A stretch of DNA of 64,000 nucleotides from Carnobacterium viridans (GCF_900102725.1 NZ_FNJW01000008.1:2206501-2270500); one strand, 5' to 3'. Positions 27,086 to 37,064 are shown, numbered from the stretch's first letter. The notes: a model not told the origin generated them from the sequence alone. Numbers and translations: made by a program.

Positions 27086-28135
27086 GTGAAGAGTAGAAAT
27101 TTTAAGAGTTTATTAACTCTAGGTTTATTGTCAAGTTTAACATTGGCAGCATGTGGTGCTGATGAAGGAAGTGATTCTGCTTCATCTTCGGGTTCAGGAG
27201 AAGATTTTTCAATTGTCATGGTTACCGATGTAGGTGGAGTTGATGATAAATCATTTAACCAATCTGCTTGGGAAGGTATGGAAGCTTGGGGAAAAGAACA
27301 AGGACTTGAAAAAGGACCAGATGGCTACAACTACATTCAATCTGACGAAGATTCTCAATTTGTAACAAATTTAAATACTGCTCTAAATAGTAAATTTGAT
27401 TTGATTTATGGAATTGGTTTTAAATTAAAACCAGCAATGGCAGACGTTGCTACACAAAACCCTGATCAAAATTTTGTTATTATTGATGAACAGATCGAAG
27501 CAGACAATGTTGCTTCTGTATTATTTAAAGATCACGAAGCTGCATTTTTAGCAGGTGTTGCAGCTGCTGAAACAACTGAAACAGACCATGTTGGATTTAT
27601 TGGTGGACAAGAAAGTGCTGTTATTGACCGTTTTGAAGCTGGTTTTGTTGCAGGTGTAGAAGAGGTTAACCCAGATATTACAATTGATGTTGAATATGCA
27701 GGTTCATTCGGAGACGCTGCACTTGGTAAACAATTAGCAGCTGCTATGTACAGTTCAGGAGCAGATGTAATCTATCATGCGTCAGGTGATACAGGTAACG
27801 GAGTATTCTCAGAAGCTATTGATCGTATGAATTCTAACCCAGATGAACAATTATGGGTAATCGGAGTTGACCGTGATCAAACTGCTGAAGGTGAGTACGA
27901 TGGCGGGAACTTAACACTTACTTCAACTCTTAAAGGGGTAGGTCAAGCTGTTCAAGATATCGCAAATGAATCAATGGAAGACAACTTCCCAGGTGGAGAA
28001 ATCAGCAACTTTGGCTTAGCTGAAGATAGTGTAGGCATTACTGATGGAGCTTTATCTGAAGAAACAATCAAAACTGTTGAAGATTACAAACAACAAATTA
28101 TCGATGGTGAAATTACAGTCCCAGAAGCACCGTAA
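27086..28135 (+). CDS. BMP-family nucleoside-binding lipoprotein
   Basis: The product is an extracellular solute-binding lipoprotein of the Med/PnrA (BMP) family. The signal peptide ends in the lipobox LAAC near residue 22, followed by a Ser/Gly-rich linker, then a periplasmic-binding-protein fold with MVTDVGGVDDKSFNQSAWEG, the nucleoside-binding DVGG and D(K)SFN region of the family. Its 349 residues and the following ABC genes match Bacillus yufN (nupN), a purine nucleoside importer. It starts at GTG after a GGGGG site. The preceding extended -10 drives it separately from ftsK. Confidence 0.93.
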   Translation: MKSRNFKSLLTLGLLSSLTLAACGADEGSDSASSSGSGEDFSIVMVTDVGGVDDKSFNQSAWEGMEAWGKEQGLEKGPDGYNYIQSDEDSQFVTNLNTALNSKFDLIYGIGFKLKPAMADVATQNPDQNFVIIDEQIEADNVASVLFKDHEAAFLAGVAAAETTETDHVGFIGGQESAVIDRFEAGFVAGVEEVNPDITIDVEYAGSFGDAALGKQLAAAMYSSGADVIYHASGDTGNGVFSEAIDRMNSNPDEQLWVIGVDRDQTAEGEYDGGNLTLTSTLKGVGQAVQDIANESMEDNFPGGEISNFGLAEDSVGITDGALSEETIKTVEDYKQQIIDGEITVPEAP

Positions 28136-28175
28136 TTGTGACTTAGACTAAGCACTTCTTAGGGAATAAATAAAG

Positions 28176-28208
28176 GTAAAGGACCGGTAACTTATACCGG
28201 TCTTTTAC
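28176..28208 (+). terminator. Terminator-like hairpin after the BMP gene
   Basis: A 14-bp stem with one G-U pair (28176-28189 with 28195-28208). The T run is short, so partial read-through into the ABC genes is plausible, which would give more binding protein than transporter. Confidence 0.65.
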
Positions 28209-28349
28209 TCTCTTATGAGGTAGCACTCTTTCCACGATTTGGCAAATAGATATTCTATTAAAATTACAAGAGAAAATTTGATAAATACTTGTCTGTAAAA
28301 GAACTATAATGGATAATGGGTTGAGCAATAGAAAAGGAGTGAAACCATC

Positions 28350-29927
28350 GTGTCAGAATCAGTAAACGTCATTGAAATGAAGGGTATTACGAAACAATTT
28401 GGTACTTTCAAAGCGAATGACAATATTAATTTGCAGCTTAAAAAGGGAGAAATCCACGCTCTTTTAGGTGAAAATGGTGCCGGGAAATCCACTTTAATGA
28501 ATATTCTTTCTGGATTATTAGAACCAACTTCTGGAGAAATTCTGGTTGATGGACAGGTGGTAAATATCAGTTCACCTAGTGCAGCAAACAAATTAGGTAT
28601 TGGAATGGTTCACCAACATTTTATGTTAGTGAAGAAATTTACCGTGACTGAAAATATCATTTTAGGAATGGAAAAAACTAAGAATGGTTTTCTGGACAGG
28701 GACTCGGCTAAAAAAGACATCAAAGAATTGTCTGAGAAATACGGTCTGCTAGTTGATCCTAGTGCAAAAGTCGAATCTATTTCAGTAGGAATGGAGCAAC
28801 GGGTAGAGATTTTAAAGACCCTTTATCGTGGAGCAGATATTCTGATTTTTGATGAACCAACAGCGGTATTGACCCCTCAAGAAATTGATGAATTGATCAA
28901 TATAATGAGAGCCCTAACAAAAGAAGGGAAATCTATTATCTTAATCACGCATAAACTTGACGAAATAAAAGCTGTTGCAGATCGCTGTACAGTTATTCGT
29001 CGAGGACAAAGTATTGACACGGTAGATGTTTCAACTACTTCTCCACAAGAATTAGCAGACATGATGGTTGGACGTTCGGTTTCCTTTAAAACAGTCAAGA
29101 AAGCTTCTCAGCCAAAAGAAACAGTATTGTCGATTGAGAACCTTGTTGTAAAGGAACATCGTGGTTTAGAAGCCGTAAAATCTTTGAGTTTGGAAGTGCG
29201 AGCGGGTGAGGTTGTTGGGATAGCAGGTATCGATGGAAACGGACAAAGTGAGTTGATTCATGCAATAACTGGTTTAGCGAAGACTGAAAGTGGGAAAATT
29301 ACATTAAATGGGCAAGAAGTCCAAAATAAAACTCCACGTAAAATTACAGAAATAGGATTAGGTCATATTCCAGAAGATCGCCATAAATATGGTCTGGTTT
29401 TACCAATGTCGCTAGAAGAAAATATTGCATTACAAACCTATTATAAAAAGCCTTTAAGCAATTATGGTATTTTAAATCAAAAAGAAATAAAGAAATTCGC
29501 TTTAAAATTAATTGAAGAATTTGATGTACGTACACAAAATGAAACGACTCCTGCTGGCTCGCTATCAGGTGGGAATCAACAAAAAGCGATTATTGCTAGA
29601 GAAATTAATCGTAATCCTTCATTGTTGATTGCTGCTCAACCAACACGCGGACTTGATGTTGGAGCAATTGAGTACATCCATTCACGTTTGATTGAACAAC
29701 GTGACAATGGAAAAGCAGTATTATTAATGAGTTTTGAGTTGGATGAAATTTTAAATGTTTCTGATCGAATCGCTGTTATGTATGAAGGAAACATTGTTGC
29801 TATTGTTGATCCAAAAGAAACAACTGAACAAGAACTTGGTTTATTAATGGCTGGTACTTCTCTTGAAAAAGCCCGTTCTTTGATTAAACAAGGAAGTGGG
29901 AAGGAAGGTGTTCACATTGACGAATAA
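28350..29927 (+). CDS. Nucleoside ABC transporter, double ATPase subunit (YufO/NupO-like)
   Basis: The 525-residue cytoplasmic subunit has two ABC domains. The first has Walker A GENGAGKST, signature SVGMEQR and Walker B ILIFDEPTA. The second, from about residue 258, has the degenerate P-loop GIDGNGQSE, signature LSGGNQQK and the Asp-lacking LLIAAQPTRGLDVG, as is usual for this family (like sugar transporter RbsA). It energises uptake with the two permeases downstream. The start is GTG after AAAAGGAGTG; a TATAAT at 28305 may be its promoter. Confidence 0.94.
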   Translation: MSESVNVIEMKGITKQFGTFKANDNINLQLKKGEIHALLGENGAGKSTLMNILSGLLEPTSGEILVDGQVVNISSPSAANKLGIGMVHQHFMLVKKFTVTENIILGMEKTKNGFLDRDSAKKDIKELSEKYGLLVDPSAKVESISVGMEQRVEILKTLYRGADILIFDEPTAVLTPQEIDELINIMRALTKEGKSIILITHKLDEIKAVADRCTVIRRGQSIDTVDVSTTSPQELADMMVGRSVSFKTVKKASQPKETVLSIENLVVKEHRGLEAVKSLSLEVRAGEVVGIAGIDGNGQSELIHAITGLAKTESGKITLNGQEVQNKTPRKITEIGLGHIPEDRHKYGLVLPMSLEENIALQTYYKKPLSNYGILNQKEIKKFALKLIEEFDVRTQNETTPAGSLSGGNQQKAIIAREINRNPSLLIAAQPTRGLDVGAIEYIHSRLIEQRDNGKAVLLMSFELDEILNVSDRIAVMYEGNIVAIVDPKETTEQELGLLMAGTSLEKARSLIKQGSGKEGVHIDE

Positions 29928-30984
29928 AAAAGATACGCTTAATAATTTATTAGTACCAGTATTATCTGTAGTCTTGGGATTTGTTCTTGGAGCTATTATC
30001 ATGATTATTTTTGGATACAATCCGATTGCTGGCTATGCTGCAATGATCAATGGTGCTTTTGGTTCTTCATTTTATATTGGTGAAACCTTAAGACAAGCTA
30101 CACCACTTATTCTAACAGCGTTGGGTTTTTCTGTAGCCTATAATGCAGGATTCTTTAATATTGGAGTTGCAGGACAAGCACTATTAGGTTGGTTATGTTC
30201 GGTGTGGGTTGCAAATAGTTTTGTAGATTTGCCTAGCATTATTTTACTTCCTTTAAGCATATTGGGTGGAGTTTTAGCTGGTGCAGTTTGGGCAGGAATC
30301 GCTGGAGTTTTAAGAGCCTATTTTAATACAAGTGAAGTTATTGTAACCATTATGTTAAATTATACGGCTCTTTATACAACTAATTATTTGATTCGTAACG
30401 TTTTGACAGAGTCAGCAGATGCAACACCACGTATTTCAGAAGGTGCTAGTCTGCGAGCTGGATGGATTACTGAATTAACAAGTAATTCTACATTGCATAC
30501 TGGGATATTCATTTCGTTAGCCATGGCTGTCATTGTGTGGTTCTTAATGAAAAAAACCACTACTGGATTTGAAATTAGAACAGTTGGATTAAACCCAAGT
30601 GCTTCTGAATATGCTGGGATGAGTACTAAACGAAATATCATTATTTCAATGTTGATCAGTGGTGGTTTAGCTGGTTTAGGAGGAGTAATGGAAGGTTTAG
30701 GGAATTTTCAAAATATTTTCACGCAAGGTGCAATGCCGACGATTGGTTTTGACGGTATGGCGGTTGCCTTGTTAGGATTGAGTAATCCTGTAGGAATCAT
30801 CTTCTCAGCTATATTGTTTGGTGCATTGAAAATTGGTGGGAACAGTATGCCGATGATTTCAGGTGTACCAACCGAAGTTGTAGATATTGTAATAGCATCT
30901 ATTATCTTCTTCGTTGGAGCTAATTACTTAATTCGTTACTTTATTGACAAACGAGCTAGAGTGAATAAAGGAGGAGTGAAATAA
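29917..30984 (+). CDS. Nucleoside ABC transporter permease 1 (YufP/NupP-like)
   Basis: This BPD_transp_2-family membrane protein has about eight to ten hydrophobic segments and the family loop ATPLILTALGFSVAYNAGFFNIG. The start is set at TTG 29917, six bases after AAGGAAGGTG, inside the end of the ATPase gene; an upstream GTG at 29896 would add seven residues. It pairs with the second permease to form the channel. The Arg-rich C-terminus faces the cytoplasm. Confidence 0.92.
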   Translation: MTNKKDTLNNLLVPVLSVVLGFVLGAIIMIIFGYNPIAGYAAMINGAFGSSFYIGETLRQATPLILTALGFSVAYNAGFFNIGVAGQALLGWLCSVWVANSFVDLPSIILLPLSILGGVLAGAVWAGIAGVLRAYFNTSEVIVTIMLNYTALYTTNYLIRNVLTESADATPRISEGASLRAGWITELTSNSTLHTGIFISLAMAVIVWFLMKKTTTGFEIRTVGLNPSASEYAGMSTKRNIIISMLISGGLAGLGGVMEGLGNFQNIFTQGAMPTIGFDGMAVALLGLSNPVGIIFSAILFGALKIGGNSMPMISGVPTEVVDIVIASIIFFVGANYLIRYFIDKRARVNKGGVK

Positions 30985-30985
30985 G

Positions 30986-31945
30986 ATGGATATTACAAAC
31001 TTACTACAACTTATTATTTCATCATCGCTTGTTTATTCAGCTCCTCTTGTGTTGACTGCCCTAGGCGGAACCTTTTCTGAGCGTAGTGGTATCGTCAACG
31101 TAGGACTTGAAGGAATAATGGTTATGGGGGCATTTAGTTCAATTGTTTTTAACTTAACGTTTGCCGGAACTTTTGGTGATTGGACTCCTTGGATTGCTGC
31201 TTTAGTTGGTGGACTTGTGGGTACAATTTTTTCAATGATTCACGCAGTAGCAACTGTTAATCTTAGAGCAGATCACATTATTTCTGGTACGGTTATTAAC
31301 TTAATGGCTCCAGCGTTAGCTATTTTCTTTACACGTGTATTGTATAATGGTGCTGGACAAACGGATCGTATTACTGAAAGTTTTGGTAAAGTAACGATAC
31401 CTTTGTTAAATCGTATTCCATTTATTGGTGATATTTTCTTTAAAGGAACTTCTGCACCCGCATTTGCAGGTATTTTAATTGCGATTATTTGCTGGGTAGT
31501 CGTCTTTAAAACTCGTTTTGGTTTACGTTTGAGGTCTGTTGGAGAGCATCCTCAAGCAGCAGATACATTAGGAATCAATGTTTACTTAATGAAGTATGCT
31601 GGAGTTATGCTATCTGGTTTGCTAGGTGGTATGGGTGGAGCAATCCAAGCTCAATCTATTTCGTTGAGTTTCCAAGCTTCAACAATTGCTGGACAAGGGT
31701 TTATTGCTATGGCAGCAATGATCTTTGGTAAGTGGAACCCTCTTGGTGCAATGGGGGCAGCTATTTTCTTTGGTTTTGCTCAAAGTTTAGGGGTTATCGG
31801 AAACTATATTCCAATTATCCAAGATATTCCAAGTGTATGGTTGCAAGTTGCACCATATGTTATCACTATTATTGTATTGGTCGGAGTAATCGGTAAATCT
31901 GAAGGACCAGCAGCTGGTGGTAAAACGTATATTAAATCAAAATAA
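30986..31945 (+). CDS. Nucleoside ABC transporter permease 2 (YufQ/NupQ-like)
   Basis: The 319-residue polytopic protein of the same family has the conserved LVLTALGGTFSERSGIVNVG, LEGIMVMGAF and the GERPQAADTLGIN-like coupling loop (here GEHPQAADTLGIN). It starts one base after the previous stop, with GGAGTG as ribosome site, so it is translationally coupled. It completes the importer of the BMP lipoprotein. A terminator follows. Confidence 0.93.
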   Translation: MDITNLLQLIISSSLVYSAPLVLTALGGTFSERSGIVNVGLEGIMVMGAFSSIVFNLTFAGTFGDWTPWIAALVGGLVGTIFSMIHAVATVNLRADHIISGTVINLMAPALAIFFTRVLYNGAGQTDRITESFGKVTIPLLNRIPFIGDIFFKGTSAPAFAGILIAIICWVVVFKTRFGLRLRSVGEHPQAADTLGINVYLMKYAGVMLSGLLGGMGGAIQAQSISLSFQASTIAGQGFIAMAAMIFGKWNPLGAMGAAIFFGFAQSLGVIGNYIPIIQDIPSVWLQVAPYVITIIVLVGVIGKSEGPAAGGKTYIKSK

Positions 31946-31956
31946 TCATTTTGTTG

Positions 31957-31997
31957 GCAGTAACGGACATTCATGTCTGTTGCTGCTTTCTTTTTTT
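31957..31997 (+). terminator. Terminator of the nucleoside transporter operon
   Basis: A hairpin of up to 13 bp with G-U pairs (31957-31986), then TTTCTTTTTTT. Confidence 0.8.
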
Positions 31998-32053
31998 CAT
32001 TATTTATTTTAAGATAGACAATGAACGCTTTTTAAGTTAGAGGAGGAAAAGGT

Positions 32054-33316
32054 ATGTCCATTCAATTAAATGAAGGAGTTCATTTACATGTACTCCCCAC
32101 TAAAAAATACAAAACCATTCGAATTATGTTGAAATTTCGTGCTCCATTAAATAAGAAAACGATTACTAAACGAGCTATGTTAGCGAATTTATTAGAAACA
32201 AATAGTAAAAAATACCCTACACAAACAGCACTAAGAAGTGTTCTATCAAATATGTATGGAGCTAGTTTTGGAACAGGTGTCAGTAAAAAAGGAAATACTC
32301 ATATTTTTTCTATCAGTTTGAACTTAGTAAATGAAAAGTACCTTTCAAAAGGCGACAATGTATTACAAGAAGGTATCGACTTTTTAAAAGAAATACTATT
32401 TCAACCGAATGCAGAGAATGGGCATTTCCATGAACAAACCTTTAAGAGAGAAAAAGAAAATTTAGTAGATTATTACGATTCACTCTTTGATGATAAACAG
32501 ACTTATGCCAGTCTTGCTTTGCAAGAGCTCTTATTTGAAGATGTTAATCAACAAATCCCTAGTGTGGGTTCAAAAGAAGATTTGGAAGAACTATCTCCTA
32601 CCTCGTTATATGACTATTATCAAGAGCTGTTAAATCAAGACAAAATTGATATTTATCTAATGGGAGATGTTGATGAGGGTGAAATTCAATCAGCCTTTGA
32701 ACAATTTAATTTTTCGCCTCGTGAAATCGTACCAACAAGCAGTTTTTACGCTGAAAAGGAACCCAATGAAGTGAAAAATAAAACTGAAGAACAAGACATT
32801 ATTCAAGCAAAATTTAACCTTGGTTACACAACTTCAGTTTTTTATCACGAACCTTCTTATTATGCTGCACAAGTATTCAATGGCTTGTTTGGTGGATTTC
32901 CGCATTCAAAATTATTTATGAACGTTCGTGAAAAGGAAAGCTTAGCTTATTATGCTTCTAGCTCATTGGATACGTTTAGAGGAATGATGACGGTTCAAAC
33001 AGGAATTGATAAGCAAAAAGTAGATCAGGTTCAAGAAATAATTGCCTTACAATTAAAAGAGATGCAAGCGGGCAATTTTACTGAGGAAGCAGTTTCTCAA
33101 ACAAAAGAAATGCTGAAGAATCAACTTTTCCAATCAGAGGATAATCCTGGATCCGTTATTGAGCGTATTTATGCGTTACAATTGACCAAAGGGAAAATAC
33201 TGACCATTGATGAATGGGTAAAAAGAATTGAAAAAGTTACTAAAGAAGAAATAATTGAAGTGGCCAACCAAGTGAAATTAAAGGCAACATTCTTTTTGAC
33301 AGCGGAGGCGAAATAA
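32054..33316 (+). CDS. M16-family peptidase-like protein, inactive type (YmfF-like)
   Basis: The 420-residue protein has the M16 fold. In the place where active members have HxxEH it reads LLETNSKKYPTQTALRS, so the catalytic zinc site is absent, as in Bacillus YmfF. It probably acts as partner of the YmfH-like product, with which it shares a one-base overlap. The tail contains MNVREKESLAYYASSSLDT, the family's substrate-binding region. The ATG follows AGAGGAGG. Members of this pair occur in many Firmicutes; their substrates are not known here. Confidence 0.88.
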   Translation: MSIQLNEGVHLHVLPTKKYKTIRIMLKFRAPLNKKTITKRAMLANLLETNSKKYPTQTALRSVLSNMYGASFGTGVSKKGNTHIFSISLNLVNEKYLSKGDNVLQEGIDFLKEILFQPNAENGHFHEQTFKREKENLVDYYDSLFDDKQTYASLALQELLFEDVNQQIPSVGSKEDLEELSPTSLYDYYQELLNQDKIDIYLMGDVDEGEIQSAFEQFNFSPREIVPTSSFYAEKEPNEVKNKTEEQDIIQAKFNLGYTTSVFYHEPSYYAAQVFNGLFGGFPHSKLFMNVREKESLAYYASSSLDTFRGMMTVQTGIDKQKVDQVQEIIALQLKEMQAGNFTEEAVSQTKEMLKNQLFQSEDNPGSVIERIYALQLTKGKILTIDEWVKRIEKVTKEEIIEVANQVKLKATFFLTAEAK

Positions 33317-34617
33317 TGGAGAAAAAAGTTTACGAACAATTGGAAGAAATAAGTTATACCGAAACGTTAGATAACGGATTAAAGGTTACGTTGTTACCTA
33401 AAAATGATTTCCATAAAACATATGGATTGTTTTCCACAAACTTTGGTTCAATTGATAATCAATTTGTACCGAATGGCAAAACTGAAATGATTACTGCACC
33501 AGATGGAATCGCTCATTTTTTAGAACATAAACTATTTGAAAAAGAAGATGGAGATGTGTTCAACACGTTTGGCCGATTGGGTGCTTCTGCCAATGCGTTT
33601 ACAAGTTTTACTCGAACAGCGTATCTTTTTTCTAGCACTAGTCATGTTTCGGAAAGTTTAACAACTTTATTAGACTTTGTTCAAGAACCTTATTTTACAG
33701 AGGAAACAGTAAACAAAGAAAAAGGGATCATTGCTCAAGAGATTCAAATGTACGAGGATGAACCAGATTGGCGCTTGTTTTTTGGTATTTTAGGAAATAT
33801 GTATCCTAAACACCCTTTACACATCGATATTGCTGGAACTGTAGATAGCATTATGGAGATCACACCTGAATTATTGTATGAAAATCATGCAACTTTTTAT
33901 CATCCTAGTAATATGAATTTGTTTGTTGTTGGGAAGTTAGATCCTGAACAAATGATGAAGTTGATTCGAGAGAATCAAGCACAGAAAGAATATGCTCCAG
34001 CCGAGGCCATCAAACGAATTTTCCCAGAAGAAACGGTCAAAGACATTAAACCGTATAATTTTATTCATATGACTGTGAATCGACCAAAGAGTATTGTAGG
34101 AGTAAAAGGAATAAGAGAAATTCCAAGTGGTATTGAAGCCTTAGAATACAAAACAACAATGGATTTATTGCTAACGCTATTATTTGGCCCTACATCAGCA
34201 AATTATTTAAAATTATACGATAAAGGTATCATAGATGATAGTTTTTCATTTGAATTTAACTTAGATCGTACGTTCCATTTTATTGATGTTAGTGGAGATA
34301 CGAAAGACTCTGCAGTTTTTAGTGCCGAAATCAAAAAATTGTTACTTGGAGCAAAAATGAGTTCAGAATTAACTGATGAGAACTTAGCAATAGTTAAAAA
34401 GAAAATGATTGGACAAGAACTACAGTCGTTAAATTCACTAGAATATATTGCCAATCAATATAGTCAACCTATATATGGCGAAGCAACTTTATTTGATGTT
34501 GTTCCCATCATAGAAAGTATTACATTAAATGAGATAAAAAAAGCGGCTGAAGAATTTATGATTGAAGATCATATGACTACGTTTCATATTTTACCAAAAG
34601 GAGAGAAAGACGCGTGA
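33316..34617 (+). CDS. M16-family zinc peptidase (YmfH-like)
   Basis: The 433-residue product has the inverted zinc motif HFLEHKLFEKEDGD (HxxEH) near residue 72 and the downstream Glu region EKGIIAQEIQMYEDEPDW. These are the catalytic residues of M16 peptidases such as processing peptidase and insulinase. It is likely the active half of a dimer with the preceding gene product. The first base overlaps the previous stop, and its own stop overlaps the GTG of the reductase gene, giving a tightly coupled trio. Confidence 0.9.
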   Translation: MEKKVYEQLEEISYTETLDNGLKVTLLPKNDFHKTYGLFSTNFGSIDNQFVPNGKTEMITAPDGIAHFLEHKLFEKEDGDVFNTFGRLGASANAFTSFTRTAYLFSSTSHVSESLTTLLDFVQEPYFTEETVNKEKGIIAQEIQMYEDEPDWRLFFGILGNMYPKHPLHIDIAGTVDSIMEITPELLYENHATFYHPSNMNLFVVGKLDPEQMMKLIRENQAQKEYAPAEAIKRIFPEETVKDIKPYNFIHMTVNRPKSIVGVKGIREIPSGIEALEYKTTMDLLLTLLFGPTSANYLKLYDKGIIDDSFSFEFNLDRTFHFIDVSGDTKDSAVFSAEIKKLLLGAKMSSELTDENLAIVKKKMIGQELQSLNSLEYIANQYSQPIYGEATLFDVVPIIESITLNEIKKAAEEFMIEDHMTTFHILPKGEKDA

Positions 34618-35339
34618 AATTTGCCTTGATAATGGGAGCAAGTGGCGATATTGGGAAAAAAATTGCACAAGAATTAGCTGAAAAAGGTTGGTCGCTGTAT
34701 CTGCATTACCATTCAAATATCAAAAGTGCTGAAGAACAATTGCAAGAGTATCAAGAACACTACCCTAAGCAAGATTTTTATGCATTGTCTTTAGATATGA
34801 CTCAAGAAGAAGGAATTCCTCTTTTCCTGAAATCTATTTTTCAATTAGATGCTGTGATATTTGCAAGCGGCTTTACGACGTATCAATTGTTAACCGAAGT
34901 CTCTACTGTGGATATGGATCATATGTGGGCAGTACATGTTAAAACACCAATTGTATTGCTTCAACATTTACAGTCTAAATTAGCTCATTCTAGGAATGGA
35001 AGAATCATTTTTATTAGCTCGATTTATGGTGAAACAGGTAGTGCGATGGAAGTTCTTTACAGCACAACAAAGGGTGCTCAATTAGCTTTTGTAAAAGCTT
35101 ATAGTAAAGAAATAGCTAGTTTGGGGATAACAGTAAATGCGATTTCTCCAGGAGCTATTGCTACGAAAATGAACCAGGATTTTACTTCAACTGAAGTAAA
35201 AGAACTAGAAAATGACATTCCTTTAGGGCGTTTAGGTAGTGTATCTGAAATCAGTTTTTGGGTTATGCAACTAGTAGATAAAAGAAGTGCATATATGACT
35301 GGTCAATCTATTGTCATCAGCGGTGGTTGGCTAAAATAA
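34614..35339 (+). CDS. SDR-family oxidoreductase (YmfI-like)
   Basis: This is a 241-residue Rossmann-fold short-chain dehydrogenase. The nucleotide motif is GASGDIGKKIA near the N-terminus. The catalytic Ser and YxxxK appear as ISSIYGETG and YSTTKGAQLAF, and the end has YMTGQSIVISGGW, close to FabG-type reductases. The substrate is unknown; position after ymfF-ymfH matches ymfI of Bacillus. The start is a GTG overlapping the preceding stop. Confidence 0.9.
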   Translation: MKFALIMGASGDIGKKIAQELAEKGWSLYLHYHSNIKSAEEQLQEYQEHYPKQDFYALSLDMTQEEGIPLFLKSIFQLDAVIFASGFTTYQLLTEVSTVDMDHMWAVHVKTPIVLLQHLQSKLAHSRNGRIIFISSIYGETGSAMEVLYSTTKGAQLAFVKAYSKEIASLGITVNAISPGAIATKMNQDFTSTEVKELENDIPLGRLGSVSEISFWVMQLVDKRSAYMTGQSIVISGGWLK

Positions 35340-35393
35340 GAAAATTTAGTTATGCAGTATAAAGAAAAATTAATGTTTCTAAAGTATCAGGTA

Positions 35394-35402
35394 TGTTATA
35401 AT
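35394..35402 (+). promoter_or_regulatory. Extended -10 upstream of rodZ
   Basis: TGT precedes a perfect TATAAT (35397-35402). A hairpin with arms TTCTCT and AGAGAA lies in the leader. Confidence 0.55.
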
Positions 35403-35454
35403 TCAAATAATATGAGATTTTCTCTCTAAAAAAGAGAACAGGTAGGTGAGACAA

Positions 35455-36318
35455 TTGAATGAAATTGGTGAAAAATTAAAAGAAGCAAGAAAAGCTAAAG
35501 GTTATACTTTAGATGATTTGCAACAAATGACTAAAATTCAAAAACGTTACTTAATTGCTATTGAAGAAGGCAATTATGATGTCATGCCGGGAAAATTTTA
35601 TGCTCGTGCATTTATCAAACAATATGCGGATACTGTTGGCTTAAATGGAGACCAATTATTAGAAGAATATACAGATGCGGTGCCTCATACCCATGATGAA
35701 GAATATGTAGAAAAAGTCTCTACGGATCAAACCCGTGTTGGAAAGAATACAGAAAGTGTGTTTTTAACAAAAGTCCAAGAGTATTTACCTACAATCTTAA
35801 TTGGCATTATAGCGGTAGCTATTATAGCAGCCATCTATTTTGCAGTAATTAAGACAAATAATCAAGGTGATGAAGAAATGATTACTAAAGATTCTGCAGC
35901 AATATCTGTTTCTAGTGCAGATTCTGCAGCAACTGAAGAATCTGAATCTGCAACGGAATCCTCTAAAATAGCTGAATCTGAGGAAAGTGAAGAAAATCAA
36001 GGGATAGAAATCATTTCCTCTACTGGATCTGCTACAACTTATTCCGTTACAGGAAGTTCCGAAGGCAATACTTTAACACTAACTGCAACGGGTGGAGAAT
36101 CTTGGATCAGTGTTGAAGCAGATGGAACAACCATTGATGCTCAATTAATAACGGATGGCTCTAACTTAGAAACAGAGGTTCCAGAAGGTACTTCAACATT
36201 AGTGGTTATCATTGGAAATGCTCCTGCAACAGAAGTTAATCTTAATGGTGAAGATATCTCATATGCTCCGGAAGCAGAAAATTCTGTTCGCCAAGAAATT
36301 AAATTTCAATTTGAATAA
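35455..36318 (+). CDS. rodZ: RodZ-like cell-shape protein with HTH and DUF4115
   Basis: The product has about 287 residues: an N-terminal Xre-type helix-turn-helix (IGEKLKEARKAKGYTLDDLQ, then FYARAFIKQYAD), one membrane helix near residues 105-127 (TILIGIIAVAIIAAIYFAVI), a low-complexity Ser/Glu linker and a C-terminal DUF4115 beta domain outside the cell. RodZ links MreB or the division and elongation machinery to the wall. TTG 35455 with AGGTGA is preferred; a GTG at 35446 would add three residues. It lies before pgsA, as in Bacillus ymfM. Confidence 0.9.
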   Translation: MNEIGEKLKEARKAKGYTLDDLQQMTKIQKRYLIAIEEGNYDVMPGKFYARAFIKQYADTVGLNGDQLLEEYTDAVPHTHDEEYVEKVSTDQTRVGKNTESVFLTKVQEYLPTILIGIIAVAIIAAIYFAVIKTNNQGDEEMITKDSAAISVSSADSAATEESESATESSKIAESEESEENQGIEIISSTGSATTYSVTGSSEGNTLTLTATGGESWISVEADGTTIDAQLITDGSNLETEVPEGTSTLVVIIGNAPATEVNLNGEDISYAPEAENSVRQEIKFQFE

Positions 36319-36403
36319 CCCTTAAAATGAGAGTTTAAAAAGGCTATTGGGCAAGGATTTTAATAGTAACAGGCATATATTATTGGAGAGAGGAAGCAAA
36401 AAA

Positions 36404-36985
36404 TTGAATTTACCGAATAAACTTACAGTATTGAGAATATTTATGATTCCAATATTTGTTATTGTAGTATTGGCACCATTTGATTGGGGCGTTTTTCAAC
36501 TTTTAGGATCAACAATTGAAGTTACACAGTTGGTAGGGGCAGTTTTATTTGCTTTAGCAAGTTTTACGGATTGGTTAGACGGTAAAATTGCGCGTGATCG
36601 AGGATTAGTAACAAATTTTGGTAAATTTGCCGATCCCTTAGCTGACAAAATGTTGGTAATGACAGCTTTAATTATTCTAGTAGGGCAAGACTTAGCTCCT
36701 TCGTGGGTCGTATCTATTATTGTTTGTAGAGAGTTAGCAGTTACTGGATTAAGATTGCTATTAGTAGAGCAAGGTGGAACTGTTTTAGCAGCTGATTGGC
36801 CAGGAAAGATTAAGACAGCTACTCAAATGGTTGCCATTATTTTATTATTGGTTGATAATTTACCATTTGAAGGTATTGGGTTGCCAATGGCCTCTATTAT
36901 GTTATATATTTGTTTATTCTTCACCATCTATTCTGGTGTAGACTATTTTGTTAAAAATAGTGCAGTGTTTAAAGGTCCAAAATAA
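36404..36985 (+). CDS. pgsA: CDP-diacylglycerol-glycerol-3-phosphate 3-phosphatidyltransferase
   Basis: PgsA makes phosphatidylglycerophosphate, the precursor of phosphatidylglycerol. The 193-residue membrane protein has the CDP-alcohol phosphotransferase signature in DWLDGKIARDRGLVTNFGK followed by FADPLADK. Several hydrophobic helices are clear. The start is TTG 36404 after GGAGAGAGG; an upstream in-frame TTG at 36347 would add 19 unlikely residues before LNLPNKLTVLRI. A terminator separates it from cinA. Confidence 0.95.
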   Translation: MNLPNKLTVLRIFMIPIFVIVVLAPFDWGVFQLLGSTIEVTQLVGAVLFALASFTDWLDGKIARDRGLVTNFGKFADPLADKMLVMTALIILVGQDLAPSWVVSIIVCRELAVTGLRLLLVEQGGTVLAADWPGKIKTATQMVAIILLLVDNLPFEGIGLPMASIMLYICLFFTIYSGVDYFVKNSAVFKGPK

Positions 36986-37016
36986 AAAATTATTAAAATA
37001 GGAAAGAATAATGTGG

Positions 37017-37050
37017 AGAAGACTGTTTTTAACAGGTCTTCTTTTTTTTA
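37017..37050 (+). terminator. Terminator after pgsA
   Basis: A stem of AGAAGAC plus TGTT with one bulge (37017-37042) is followed by a run of eight T. Confidence 0.8.
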
Positions 37051-37064
37051 CCTCTTAAAAAGTA

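Noticed and set aside
29173-29927. The second ABC domain of the nucleoside ATPase as a broken domain
   Set aside because: The degenerate P-loop and missing Walker B Asp are normal in this transporter family.
32054-33316. The M16 protein without HxxEH as a pseudogene
   Set aside because: The frame is intact and inactive partners of this kind are conserved beside the active one.
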